From assembly GCA_034180005.1 (NCBI GenBank), contig JAXFPC010000031.1, forward strand, positions 1 through 39,356: a DNA stretch of 39,356 nt, given 5' to 3'. Positions 32,021 through 39,356 of this stretch are shown here, piece after piece. Positions within the stretch are counted from its first letter, which is position 1; every line of letters starts with the position of its first letter. Made by a program: the position numbers and the translations under genes. A model generated the notes under the pieces. The model was not told the origin of the DNA. It did no database searches and saw nothing but the letters and a program-made list of their open reading frames with translations. Source of the stretch: JAXFPC01 sp034180005. GTDB lineage: Bacteria; Bacillota; Negativicutes; Acidaminococcales; Acidaminococcaceae.

Positions 32021-35000
32021 ATGAAAAAAATCATCGTCATTACCAACATGGAAAGTACACGGCTGGCTGTGGCGGAGGTATTGCAGCAACTGAAAGAGCA
32101 AGCGAAATATAAAACTTTGTCGGAAAATATTTTCATTAAACAGATAACGACAGAAGAAAACTTTGACAAGCTGTGGGAGCGAGAACTTTTGCAAGCGGCG
32201 TTTGTTCTGATTCCCTGGATGGGAACGGGTCTTGACTGCGATTTTTTGAAAAAATCATCCGCTTTTATGCATAAACACAATTTAACTCATCTGTACTCGG
32301 TTGTGGACGCCGGAAATGATTCTCTTTCTTGCGGTATGCTCGAAGGCGATATCAGCACTGTGAAAAAATATCTGTCCTGCGGAGGTTTGGTAAATTATGT
32401 ACAGCTTTTTTTGTGGTTGGGTAAAAACTTTGCGGAATATTCCTGTGAAGTTTTACCGCCCCAGGAAATGCCTCAGGACGGCATTTATCATCCCGACGAT
32501 GATAAATGTTATGAAAGCTTGAAAGGATATAAGAGAAAACATTTTCAGCCGGGGAAACCTACAATGGGATTTATATTTTTTCGGGAGGATTGGCTATGGC
32601 GCAGATTGTCTTTTGAGAGGGAGATTATAAGAGCGGCCGAAGCGCAGGGATGTAATATTATCGCCGTTTTTACACAGGCATATTCCGAGGAAAAATCAGA
32701 GCTCACGATTTTCAACACACTGTGCGAAAAATATTTTTTTGCTGACAACGGCAAAGCTTTAATAGACGTACTGATCAATACCTTCGTTTTTTCTCTTACG
32801 GTACGAGGCTTTGCCAAAGTAGATGATTTTATTTCTTTACAAGTTCCTATTCTGCAAGTCTATAATCTTTACATGGATTATAATTGGTGGGAATCCAGTA
32901 TGATAGGGCTTACTCCAAATGAAGTAGGTTATGCTGTGGCTATGCCGGAATTTGACGGTGTTATTCATGCTGTGCCGACATCTACCAATGAATTGGCAGA
33001 AGATGGTTCGCATTTTCGCAGGTCTTTACATGAGCGTATAGATATGCTGATTAGAAAAGCAAAAAAATGGTCCCTCCTGCGCCGCAAGCCGAATAATGAG
33101 AAAAAAGTAGCGGTTGTTTTCCACAATTTTCCACCCACAAATTCTAACATCGGCAGCGCAGCACATCTCGACTCTATCGAAAGCGTACGTTTGCTGCTCA
33201 AAAAAATGAGGGAAGAAGGCTATGTGGTAAGAGATATTCCTGAAGATAGCAGAACATTTATTGAAGCTATCACCGATCATGCAACTAACGACCGTGAATA
33301 TATGTCGGAAAAATTGGTGGAAAGTGCCGATGGTAAACTTCATAAGAAAGATTACGCAGTATTTTTCGATAAGCTGCATTCCGGAACGCGGCAAAAGTTG
33401 CAGGATGATTGGGGTACGGCGCCGGGAGAACTTTTTCGATATGGCGATGATCTTCTCGTTCCTGGTATGCTTAACGGGAACATTTTTGTGGCAGTACAAC
33501 CTCCACGAGGATTTGGTGATGATCCGGGGAAAATTTATCACTCTCCCGACTGTGCGCCGACACATCATTATTTAGGATTTTATTATTGGCTGCGCGATGT
33601 GTGGGGCGCGGACGCTATGTTGCATATAGGTACGCACGGAAGCCTGGAATGGCTTCCCGGAAAAGGCAACGCCATGTCTGGCGGATGTTACCCTGATATA
33701 TGCACCGGCGATATGCCGAACATTTATCCCTATTGGATAACTTGTGTAGGAGAAGGTATTCAGGCCAAAAGAAGAAGCGCAGCTTGTTTGATAAGTTATC
33801 TTTCCGCTCCGATGAGTGTCAGCGGCAGTTACGAAGAACTGGCGGAGTTGGAACAGTTACTGGAGGAATACTGTCATTTTAAAAATGACGATACTGTGGA
33901 TGTGGAAGTTATCCGCGACATGATCAGAAACAAAGCCGAAGAATGTAATTTGATGACAGATGTACCTGAAGAAGGATGTGCCGATTTTGAAGAATATTTG
34001 GGCAAACTCCACGGGTTTATAACCGATCTGAAAAATATGCAGATCAGTACCGGACTACATATTTTAGGAGATATTCCTCGTGGTGAGGAGATGACTGAAT
34101 ATATTGCCTGCCTTACGAAGCTTGATAACGGTGATGTTCCCTCTTTGACTAAAACTTTGGCGGAAGCTCGGGGTTATGATTACTACGAACTTATGGAAAA
34201 CAGCAGCGCAATGCTGCCGGACAAATCTATGACTTACGGGATGCTGCTTGATAATATTCGTGAAAAGTGTTTGGAGATTATCAGAGCCTTGCAAGAGGAA
34301 GATTTTTCTCAGGATGCGCCGCAAAAATTGAAAGGACTTGCTTGGTTCGGAGAATTACCGGAACCCTCGGGAAAAAAAGTTTTGTCGGCGGCAGAGTACA
34401 TTTGCAAGCAAATAGCTCCCGGTTTGCTACAGACATATTTGGAGACGGTGAATTCTCTCAGAGCTTTGGACGGCTGCTATATAGAGCCATGCGCATCCGG
34501 GGCGCCGACAAGCGGTGGAGCTGATCTTTTGCCGACGGGCAGAAATTTTTACAGCGTCGATCCGCGCACTTTGCCTACGAAAGCAGCTTGGGAAATAGGA
34601 AAAACCATGGGCGACAATGTTATCGCAAAATTTATCGGCGACGAAGGAAAATATCCGGAAAGCGTCGGAATAATTCTGTGGGCAACCAGCAATATGCGCA
34701 ACCATGGACAGTGTGTGGCTGAATTTTTATATTTATTGGGCGTAAGGCCGGTGTGGCAGCCGGGGAGTTTGCGGGTCACGGATTTGGAAGTAATTCCTTT
34801 AGAAGAATTACAGCGTCCGCGTATTGATGTTACCGGGCGCATCAGCGGTCTGTTCAGAGACAGCATGCAAGGATCCGTAAACTGGCTTGATGAAGCTGTT
34901 CGCAGAGTGGCGGCGTTAGAAGAACCGTTAGAGTTGAATTTTGTTCGCAAGCACGTCATTCAGGAAAGCGGAGAGTTGGAAGCATCCGGAGTATCGGCTT

Positions 35001-35755
35001 CTGAAGCGTGGCGTCAATCCTGCTACAGAATTTTTGGGGATCCTCCGGGAGCACACGGAGCAGGAATTGGCGCGTTGTTGGAGGCAAAAAACTGGGAGAA
35101 TGTGGACGACATTGCTTCGGTTTATACGCGTTGGGGAGGACATGCTTACGGAGATGGAAGTGACGGTATTTATATGCCGGAACGATTCAAACGTCGTATG
35201 TCCGAAATCGATATTACGATTCAGAACATTGATCATCGTGAATCTTCCATGTTGAGCGGAGACGATTACAATAATTACCGTGGAGGCATGGTAGCCGCTG
35301 TGCGCAGTTATAAGGGCAGCATGCCGCGCAACTACGTCAATGACAGCTCTGATAGGAGCAAGATTGTGTTGAGAACGTTGGATGAAGAATTAAAGCGCTG
35401 GTTCCGGGGTGAAGCGATGAATCCCAAGTATATTGAGGGAATGAAAAAGCATGGCTATAAAGGAGCCGGTGATTTGGCTACTTACGTCGCTGTGAGCTAC
35501 CAGTGGGACGCTACCAGTGAAATAATGGAAGACTGGATGTATGAAAAGTATGCCACAAAATATGCTTTGGATGAAAAAATGCAGGAGTGGATGCAAGAAG
35601 TAAATCCTTGGGCGCTGAAGCGTATAACCGAGGTTCTGTTGGAAGCCGAGCAGCGCGGAATGTGGCAACCTGAAGCTGGGACGAAAGAGGCTTTGCAGGA
35701 TTTGTATCTTTCCATAGACGGAGAGTTGGAGGAGCGTGGCGACAAGATTAAGTGA
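32021..35755 (+). CDS. CobN-like large subunit of a metal chelatase (CobN/BchH family)
   Basis: A 1244-residue cytoplasmic protein of the CobN/magnesium-chelatase H family. Typical segments are the GSAAHLDSIESV region, HIGTHGSLEWLPGKG (around residues 533-547), KTMGDNVIAKFIGDEGKYPESVG and the conserved C-terminal YTRWGGHAYGDG and NIDHRESSMLSGDDY. Classical CobN inserts cobalt into hydrogenobyrinate diamide with CobS and CobT, but neither is in the window, nor are cobalamin-synthesis genes. A related family member in Bacteroides, HmuS, is linked to iron removal from heme; unlike HmuS no C-terminal membrane segment is seen here. The tetrapyrrole and direction of reaction remain open. GAGG precedes the ATG. 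Confidence 0.85.
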   Translation: MKKIIVITNMESTRLAVAEVLQQLKEQAKYKTLSENIFIKQITTEENFDKLWERELLQAAFVLIPWMGTGLDCDFLKKSSAFMHKHNLTHLYSVVDAGNDSLSCGMLEGDISTVKKYLSCGGLVNYVQLFLWLGKNFAEYSCEVLPPQEMPQDGIYHPDDDKCYESLKGYKRKHFQPGKPTMGFIFFREDWLWRRLSFEREIIRAAEAQGCNIIAVFTQAYSEEKSELTIFNTLCEKYFFADNGKALIDVLINTFVFSLTVRGFAKVDDFISLQVPILQVYNLYMDYNWWESSMIGLTPNEVGYAVAMPEFDGVIHAVPTSTNELAEDGSHFRRSLHERIDMLIRKAKKWSLLRRKPNNEKKVAVVFHNFPPTNSNIGSAAHLDSIESVRLLLKKMREEGYVVRDIPEDSRTFIEAITDHATNDREYMSEKLVESADGKLHKKDYAVFFDKLHSGTRQKLQDDWGTAPGELFRYGDDLLVPGMLNGNIFVAVQPPRGFGDDPGKIYHSPDCAPTHHYLGFYYWLRDVWGADAMLHIGTHGSLEWLPGKGNAMSGGCYPDICTGDMPNIYPYWITCVGEGIQAKRRSAACLISYLSAPMSVSGSYEELAELEQLLEEYCHFKNDDTVDVEVIRDMIRNKAEECNLMTDVPEEGCADFEEYLGKLHGFITDLKNMQISTGLHILGDIPRGEEMTEYIACLTKLDNGDVPSLTKTLAEARGYDYYELMENSSAMLPDKSMTYGMLLDNIREKCLEIIRALQEEDFSQDAPQKLKGLAWFGELPEPSGKKVLSAAEYICKQIAPGLLQTYLETVNSLRALDGCYIEPCASGAPTSGGADLLPTGRNFYSVDPRTLPTKAAWEIGKTMGDNVIAKFIGDEGKYPESVGIILWATSNMRNHGQCVAEFLYLLGVRPVWQPGSLRVTDLEVIPLEELQRPRIDVTGRISGLFRDSMQGSVNWLDEAVRRVAALEEPLELNFVRKHVIQESGELEASGVSASEAWRQSCYRIFGDPPGAHGAGIGALLEAKNWENVDDIASVYTRWGGHAYGDGSDGIYMPERFKRRMSEIDITIQNIDHRESSMLSGDDYNNYRGGMVAAVRSYKGSMPRNYVNDSSDRSKIVLRTLDEELKRWFRGEAMNPKYIEGMKKHGYKGAGDLATYVAVSYQWDATSEIMEDWMYEKYATKYALDEKMQEWMQEVNPWALKRITEVLLEAEQRGMWQPEAGTKEALQDLYLSIDGELEERGDKIK

Positions 35756-35863
35756 GACTGATTTGCTGATATTTGCGGAATTTTCCGCGGGAAATTTGGC
35801 GCCGATGTTCAGCTGATAATTTAAAAATTATTTGAGCGCGCTGTAAAAAACGGAAATAAAAAA

Positions 35864-35893
35864 TAATGCCGCAGGCAAAAGCCTGCGGCATTA
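35864..35893 (-). terminator. Terminator of the serine operon
   Basis: A 13-bp stem (35864-35876 with 35881-35893) and AAAA loop. The U-rich tract follows on the minus strand only, so it mainly ends the serC-serA-phosphatase operon; for cobN it may act as a weak hairpin. A second hairpin GCGGAA-TT-TTCCGC lies at 35775-35788, without a U-tract. Confidence 0.8.
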
Positions 35894-35916
35894 AAAATTT
35901 AGAAAGTCGGAAACTT

Positions 35917-36555
35917 TTACAATCCGGCCTGTTCGACGCCGCTGAATAAAAATCCCAAATGTGCTGTGGAGTTCAGAAGCACTGCTCGCCAAACTCCTTT
36001 GTCGTATTCCAATACGTTGATGCAGGTATTGTCCTGTTTGATATGCCAAAAATGCTCCAAGCTCATACCGAGCAGGCGACATATGACAGCTTTATTAACT
36101 GCATCATGAGCTACTACCAGTACGGTTTTGCCGACGTAATTTTCAGCATAATCGGCAAAGGCGGCACAAGTGCGTTCAGCTACATCATTTAAACTTTCTC
36201 CCTGCGGCATTTGCAAAAGGTGCGGCGCAGTATGCCACATTTTAAATTCTTCGGGATAATTTGCAGCGATTTCCTGCGCGAGAACACCTTCCCAAGCACC
36301 GTGATTTATTTCCAGAAGACGACTGTCGGTTTGTACATCCAAATTGTGCAATTCAGCGCAGCGTCTGCAGGTTTCGCAGGAGCGCTGCAACGGACTGGAT
36401 ATACATACATCCAGATGAATGTGACGTAATCCTTCGGCGAGCATTTCGGCCTGCTCGATGCCTTTAGGACTGAGCGGCGTATCCTCCTGCCCCTGATAAC
36501 GGCCTTCAATATTCCATGTTGTTTCTCCGTGGCGCGCTAAAATTATTCTTGTCAT
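35917..36555 (-). CDS. Histidine-phosphatase family enzyme, probable phosphoserine phosphatase
   Basis: A 212-residue enzyme of the phosphoglycerate-mutase-like superfamily. RHGET holds the catalytic Arg8-His9, with Arg58 in SPLQRS, Glu82 in LLEINHG and His150 in VVAHDA completing the active site. Family members act as alpha-ribazole phosphatases, mutase-like phosphatases or metal-independent phosphoserine phosphatases (known in Hydrogenobacter). It is the third gene of the T-box controlled serC-serA operon, 26 bases after serA, and no SerB is seen in the window. Dephosphorylation of phosphoserine is therefore the best inference; alpha-ribazole phosphatase (cobC) is an alternative given the CobN-like neighbour, though that gene is on the other strand. 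Confidence 0.75.
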   Translation of the reverse strand: MTRIILARHGETTWNIEGRYQGQEDTPLSPKGIEQAEMLAEGLRHIHLDVCISSPLQRSCETCRRCAELHNLDVQTDSRLLEINHGAWEGVLAQEIAANYPEEFKMWHTAPHLLQMPQGESLNDVAERTCAAFADYAENYVGKTVLVVAHDAVNKAVICRLLGMSLEHFWHIKQDNTCINVLEYDKGVWRAVLLNSTAHLGFLFSGVEQAGL

Positions 36556-36581
36556 ATCCTCATATTCCTTACTGTTATTTT

Positions 36582-38168
36582 TCAGTTTTTGCAGTTGATT
36601 AGTTTTATATCTATAATACCCTCAATTCCGCGAAGACTCAACAGAATATCGTTGGGAATGTCATTTTCTACGGCGATAGCCATCATATTAGTTCCGGCGG
36701 CATCCGTTTTACCGACCTGCATGCCGTTGATATTGATGCCGGCTTTACCGAGGATGGTCGCTATTTGACCAATCATATTGGGTTTATCATCATGGGGAGC
36801 TAAAAGAAGATAACCCTCCGGCTTAAAATCGACGCGGTATTTATCTATCTGTACTATTTTAGGTTCTTTGCCGTCAAAAAGAGTACCGACTATTTTATGT
36901 TCGCTCTTAGAAGTTTTGACAAGAGCGGTTATAGCTGTGCTGAAGTAACCGGTTTTGTGAGATTTTATTTCTTTGACGTTAATATTGCGCTTTTTTGCCA
37001 ATCCAGGCGCATTGACAAAGTTGACGCGTTCCTGCAGGATGGGGTTGAGCAGTCCTTTGAGAAAAGCGCTCGTCAAGGCGGGAACTTCCGTTTCAGCCAA
37101 ATCGCCGGAATATTCTATGCCGATTTCACCGATAGCGCCTTCTGCAAGATAAATAGCCACGTTGCCCATTCGCTCCGCCAAGCTGAAATATGGTTGTATC
37201 ACGGCGGCCACTTCCTTGGGGATGGGCGACATATTTACAGCGGTCATGACAGGTCTTCCTTCCAATGCATCGATGACGCTGTAGGCCACATCGACAGCCA
37301 CGCCGATCTGTGCTTCTTTGGTTGATGCTCCGAGATGCGGTGTCTGCACTACGTTGAAAAGTCCCAGAAGAGGATTATTTTCTTTAGTCAGAGGTTCTTC
37401 CGTGTAGACATCGACGGCAGCTCCGGCTATTTTGCCGGATTTTATGGCGTCGGCTACAGCCTGATGATCCATGCAACCACCGCGAGCGCAGTTAACTATA
37501 CGAACTCCGTCTTTCATTTTAGCTATACTGTCTGCACAAAGCATATTTTCAGTTTCCTTGGTAAGCGGTGTGTGGATGGTAATAAAGTCGGAACGCTTTA
37601 AAAGAGTAGCAAAATCTACCAACTCTACGCCGACTTGACGCGCTCGCTCTTCCGTAATGTACGGGTCGTAACCTATAGTGATCATTTCCATCGCTTGCAT
37701 TCTTTTCGCCACGCGGCTTCCTATACGACCGACGCCGATGATGCCGAGAGTTTTTCCCTGCACTTGAATGCCGTCGAAACTTTTTCTGTCCCATTTGCCT
37801 TCCTGGATGGATTGGTGCGCCTGCGGAATATGTCTTGTCACTGCCATGAGCATGGCTACAGTATGTTCCGTGGCGGCGATTGTGTTGCCTTCCGGTGCGT
37901 TGCAGACGACAATACCGCGCGCCGTTGCCGCGGGGATATCTATGTTGTCAACGCCTACTCCCGCGCGTCCGATGACTTTTAAATTAACCGCCGCGTCGAT
38001 TACTCTTTGATTGAATTGGATTTGACTGCGTGTCAGAATGCCGTCATATTCCCCGATTATTTTCACCAGTTCATCTTCAGGTAGATTTGGCATTACATCC
38101 ACGTCAAAATGTTGTTGCAACAGGGCGATACCCCGTTGGCTTACGTCGTTGCTTACAAAAATTTTCAT
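36582..38168 (-). CDS. serA: D-3-phosphoglycerate dehydrogenase
   Basis: A 528-residue NAD-dependent enzyme for the first step of serine synthesis. The NAD site is GIIGVGRIGSRVAKRM, with the catalytic Arg/Glu/His set near NCARGG and HLGAST. After the catalytic core (about residues 1-310) come an intervening regulatory domain and a C-terminal ACT domain (MIGQIATILGKAGININGMQVG), the long form that can sense serine. GGAGG lies before the ATG. serC is 14 bases upstream, and transcription comes from the T-box leader. Confidence 0.96.
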   Translation of the reverse strand: MKIFVSNDVSQRGIALLQQHFDVDVMPNLPEDELVKIIGEYDGILTRSQIQFNQRVIDAAVNLKVIGRAGVGVDNIDIPAATARGIVVCNAPEGNTIAATEHTVAMLMAVTRHIPQAHQSIQEGKWDRKSFDGIQVQGKTLGIIGVGRIGSRVAKRMQAMEMITIGYDPYITEERARQVGVELVDFATLLKRSDFITIHTPLTKETENMLCADSIAKMKDGVRIVNCARGGCMDHQAVADAIKSGKIAGAAVDVYTEEPLTKENNPLLGLFNVVQTPHLGASTKEAQIGVAVDVAYSVIDALEGRPVMTAVNMSPIPKEVAAVIQPYFSLAERMGNVAIYLAEGAIGEIGIEYSGDLAETEVPALTSAFLKGLLNPILQERVNFVNAPGLAKKRNINVKEIKSHKTGYFSTAITALVKTSKSEHKIVGTLFDGKEPKIVQIDKYRVDFKPEGYLLLAPHDDKPNMIGQIATILGKAGININGMQVGKTDAAGTNMMAIAVENDIPNDILLSLRGIEGIIDIKLINCKN

Positions 38169-38182
38169 CTTTTTATCCTCCT

Positions 38183-39277
38183 TCAGTTTGTTTTTTTATA
38201 ATTTGCTCCGTGATCCTTCCGGAATTTTTTCATGAAGTCGGCCAGAGCCAGGCACGCTTCGTAAGGAACGGAATTGTATGTCGAGGCGCGGCAGCCGCCT
38301 ACAAGACGGTGACCGCCGAGACCGATCAGCCCGTTAAGCTTTGCTTGTTTTATGAAAGTTTTTTCCAGTTCCGGTGTAGGCAAATTAAACGTAATGTTCA
38401 TCAAGCTGCGTGAAGTTTTCTCCGCATGTCCCCTGTAAAACATGTCGCCGGTATCGATCACATCATAAATAACACGCGCTTTGGCGGCGTTGCGCAGGGA
38501 AATTGCGTCCACGCCGCCCTGCTTGTTGATCCAGTGAAGTATCTTATTGACCATGTAAATTGAAAAAACCGGCGGAGTGTTGTAGAGAGAATCGTTGGCT
38601 GCAAAGGTAGAATATCTTACCATAGTGGGCAGCTGTTGATTAGCTTTTTCCAGAAATGCTTTTTTGATGATGACAATAACAACTCCGGCAGGACCGAGAT
38701 TTTTTTGCGCGCCGGCGTAAATAAGATCGAAATCGCTTACATTTATACTGCGTGAAAGGATGTCGCTGGACATATCGCAAATCACCGGCACGTTAAACTT
38801 GGGGAATTTTGCAAACTGCGTACCGTAGATGGTGTTGTTTGAGGTGAGGTGGACGTAAGAAGTTCCCTCACGCAGAGTGTAAGCATCGGGGATGTAGCAA
38901 TGATTTTTATCGGCACTGCTTGCGGCTTCATAGACTTCGCCGAAATATTTTGCTTCCTGCATAGCTTTTTGAGCCCAAACACCGGTGTTGATGTAAGCCG
39001 CGTATTTTTGCGTGTGGAAATTGGCCGCAGTCATAAAAAATTGTGTGCTGCCTCCGCCTTGCAGAAAAAGGATTTCATAGTCTGCGGGAATATGCATGAG
39101 ACTGCGGAGAAGCTTTTTGGTTTCCGCGTGCATATCCGCATATTCTTCACTGCGATGACTGATTTCCAAGATGCTCATACCTGTTTGTCGGTAATCTAAA
39201 AATTCTTGCTGCGCTTCCTGTAAAACATCAATGGGGAGAGCAGCCGGACCTGCGTTAAAATTGCAAGTTCTGTGCAT
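38183..39277 (-). CDS. serC: Phosphoserine aminotransferase
   Basis: A 364-residue PLP enzyme converting 3-phosphohydroxypyruvate and glutamate to phosphoserine and 2-oxoglutarate. NFNAGPAALP at the N-terminus, FLQGGGSTQF, ICDMSSDILSR, the PLP lysine in YAGAQKNLGPAGVVIVI and the C-terminal GGHRLVGGCRASTYN are diagnostic. AAGGAG is 8 bases before the ATG at 39277, which is preferred over an in-frame GTG at 39286. It is first in the serC-serA-phosphatase operon, directly behind the T-box. Confidence 0.96.
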   Translation of the reverse strand: MHRTCNFNAGPAALPIDVLQEAQQEFLDYRQTGMSILEISHRSEEYADMHAETKKLLRSLMHIPADYEILFLQGGGSTQFFMTAANFHTQKYAAYINTGVWAQKAMQEAKYFGEVYEAASSADKNHCYIPDAYTLREGTSYVHLTSNNTIYGTQFAKFPKFNVPVICDMSSDILSRSINVSDFDLIYAGAQKNLGPAGVVIVIIKKAFLEKANQQLPTMVRYSTFAANDSLYNTPPVFSIYMVNKILHWINKQGGVDAISLRNAAKARVIYDVIDTGDMFYRGHAEKTSRSLMNITFNLPTPELEKTFIKQAKLNGLIGLGGHRLVGGCRASTYNSVPYEACLALADFMKKFRKDHGANYKKTN

Positions 39278-39303
39278 GATAAACACTCCTTACTGAAAAA
39301 AAT

Positions 39304-39356
39304 AAGAGAAGCCGTCCTTTTGGGACGAGCTTCTCCATCTCGCGGTACCACCCAAA
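39304..39356 (-). promoter_or_regulatory. T-box riboswitch, 3' part (antiterminator and terminator)
   Basis: On the minus strand GGGTGGTACCGCG (39353-39341) is the conserved T-box sequence, followed by a terminator hairpin GAGAAGC...GCTTCTC (39306-39335) and a U-tract ending near 39298. The leader continues beyond the window, so the specifier codon is not visible; a serine specifier is expected from the genes it controls. Uncharged tRNA binding would favour the antiterminator and read-through into serC. Confidence 0.92.

Noticed and set aside
33026..33568. A 180-codon frame antisense to the CobN-like gene
   Set aside because: It lies fully inside a conserved CobN-family region and has no supporting start signals.

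Overview
The window looks like chromosomal DNA of a low-to-medium GC diderm Firmicute, most likely a member of the Negativicutes. Core genes are Firmicute-like: an rpmE-yqhQ-prfA-prmC-sua5-rpiB-ywlG-glyA-upp-comEB run, a T-box riboswitch, and strong AGGAGG ribosome binding sites. It also encodes a TonB-dependent outer-membrane receptor, which needs an outer membrane. The taxonomic placement is an inference from gene content. No tRNA, rRNA, CRISPR array, insertion sequence or phage gene was seen, and coding density is high.

Layout. (1) 1-4066: a bidirectional terminator, then a six-gene (+) operon of a GspF/ComGB membrane platform protein, a major pseudopilin and four minor pilin-like proteins. 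It resembles the comG competence operon without its ATPase. (2) 4066-7405 (-): a metallophosphoesterase and a HAD phosphatase, then dedA and a threonine aldolase. (3) 7584-11665 (+): methionine aminopeptidase with a SEC-C zinc motif, an AzgA-type purine permease and adenine deaminase (an adenine salvage pair). (4) 11790-20372 (+): rpmE, then a translation and one-carbon/nucleotide run whose last two genes are a lipoprotein barnase and its barstar inhibitor. (5) 20525-24913 (+): DUF3793 protein and flavodoxin behind a promoter with a metalloregulator-like palindrome, then a Uup-type ABC-F ATPase and a MATE exporter. (6) 24961-27704 (-): a YhaO/YhaN (SbcD/SbcC-like) pair, the ATPase carrying a membrane hairpin. 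(7) 28171-35755 (+): TonB-dependent receptor, C-N hydrolase, periplasmic-binding lipoprotein and a 1244-residue CobN-like chelatase. (8) 35917-39356 (-): a T-box leader, serC, serA and a histidine-phosphatase-family enzyme, which together could make a complete serine pathway.

The points most worth a second look are four. First, the TonB receptor/CobN-like cluster, a candidate tetrapyrrole capture and metal-handling system without any cobalamin-synthesis neighbours. Second, the membrane-anchored barnase with a cytoplasmic barstar at the tail of a housekeeping operon. Third, the serine operon, where a histidine phosphatase probably replaces SerB. Fourth, the palindrome at the flavodoxin operon promoter. 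All functional statements rest on reading the sequence and on family knowledge; no database search was run.
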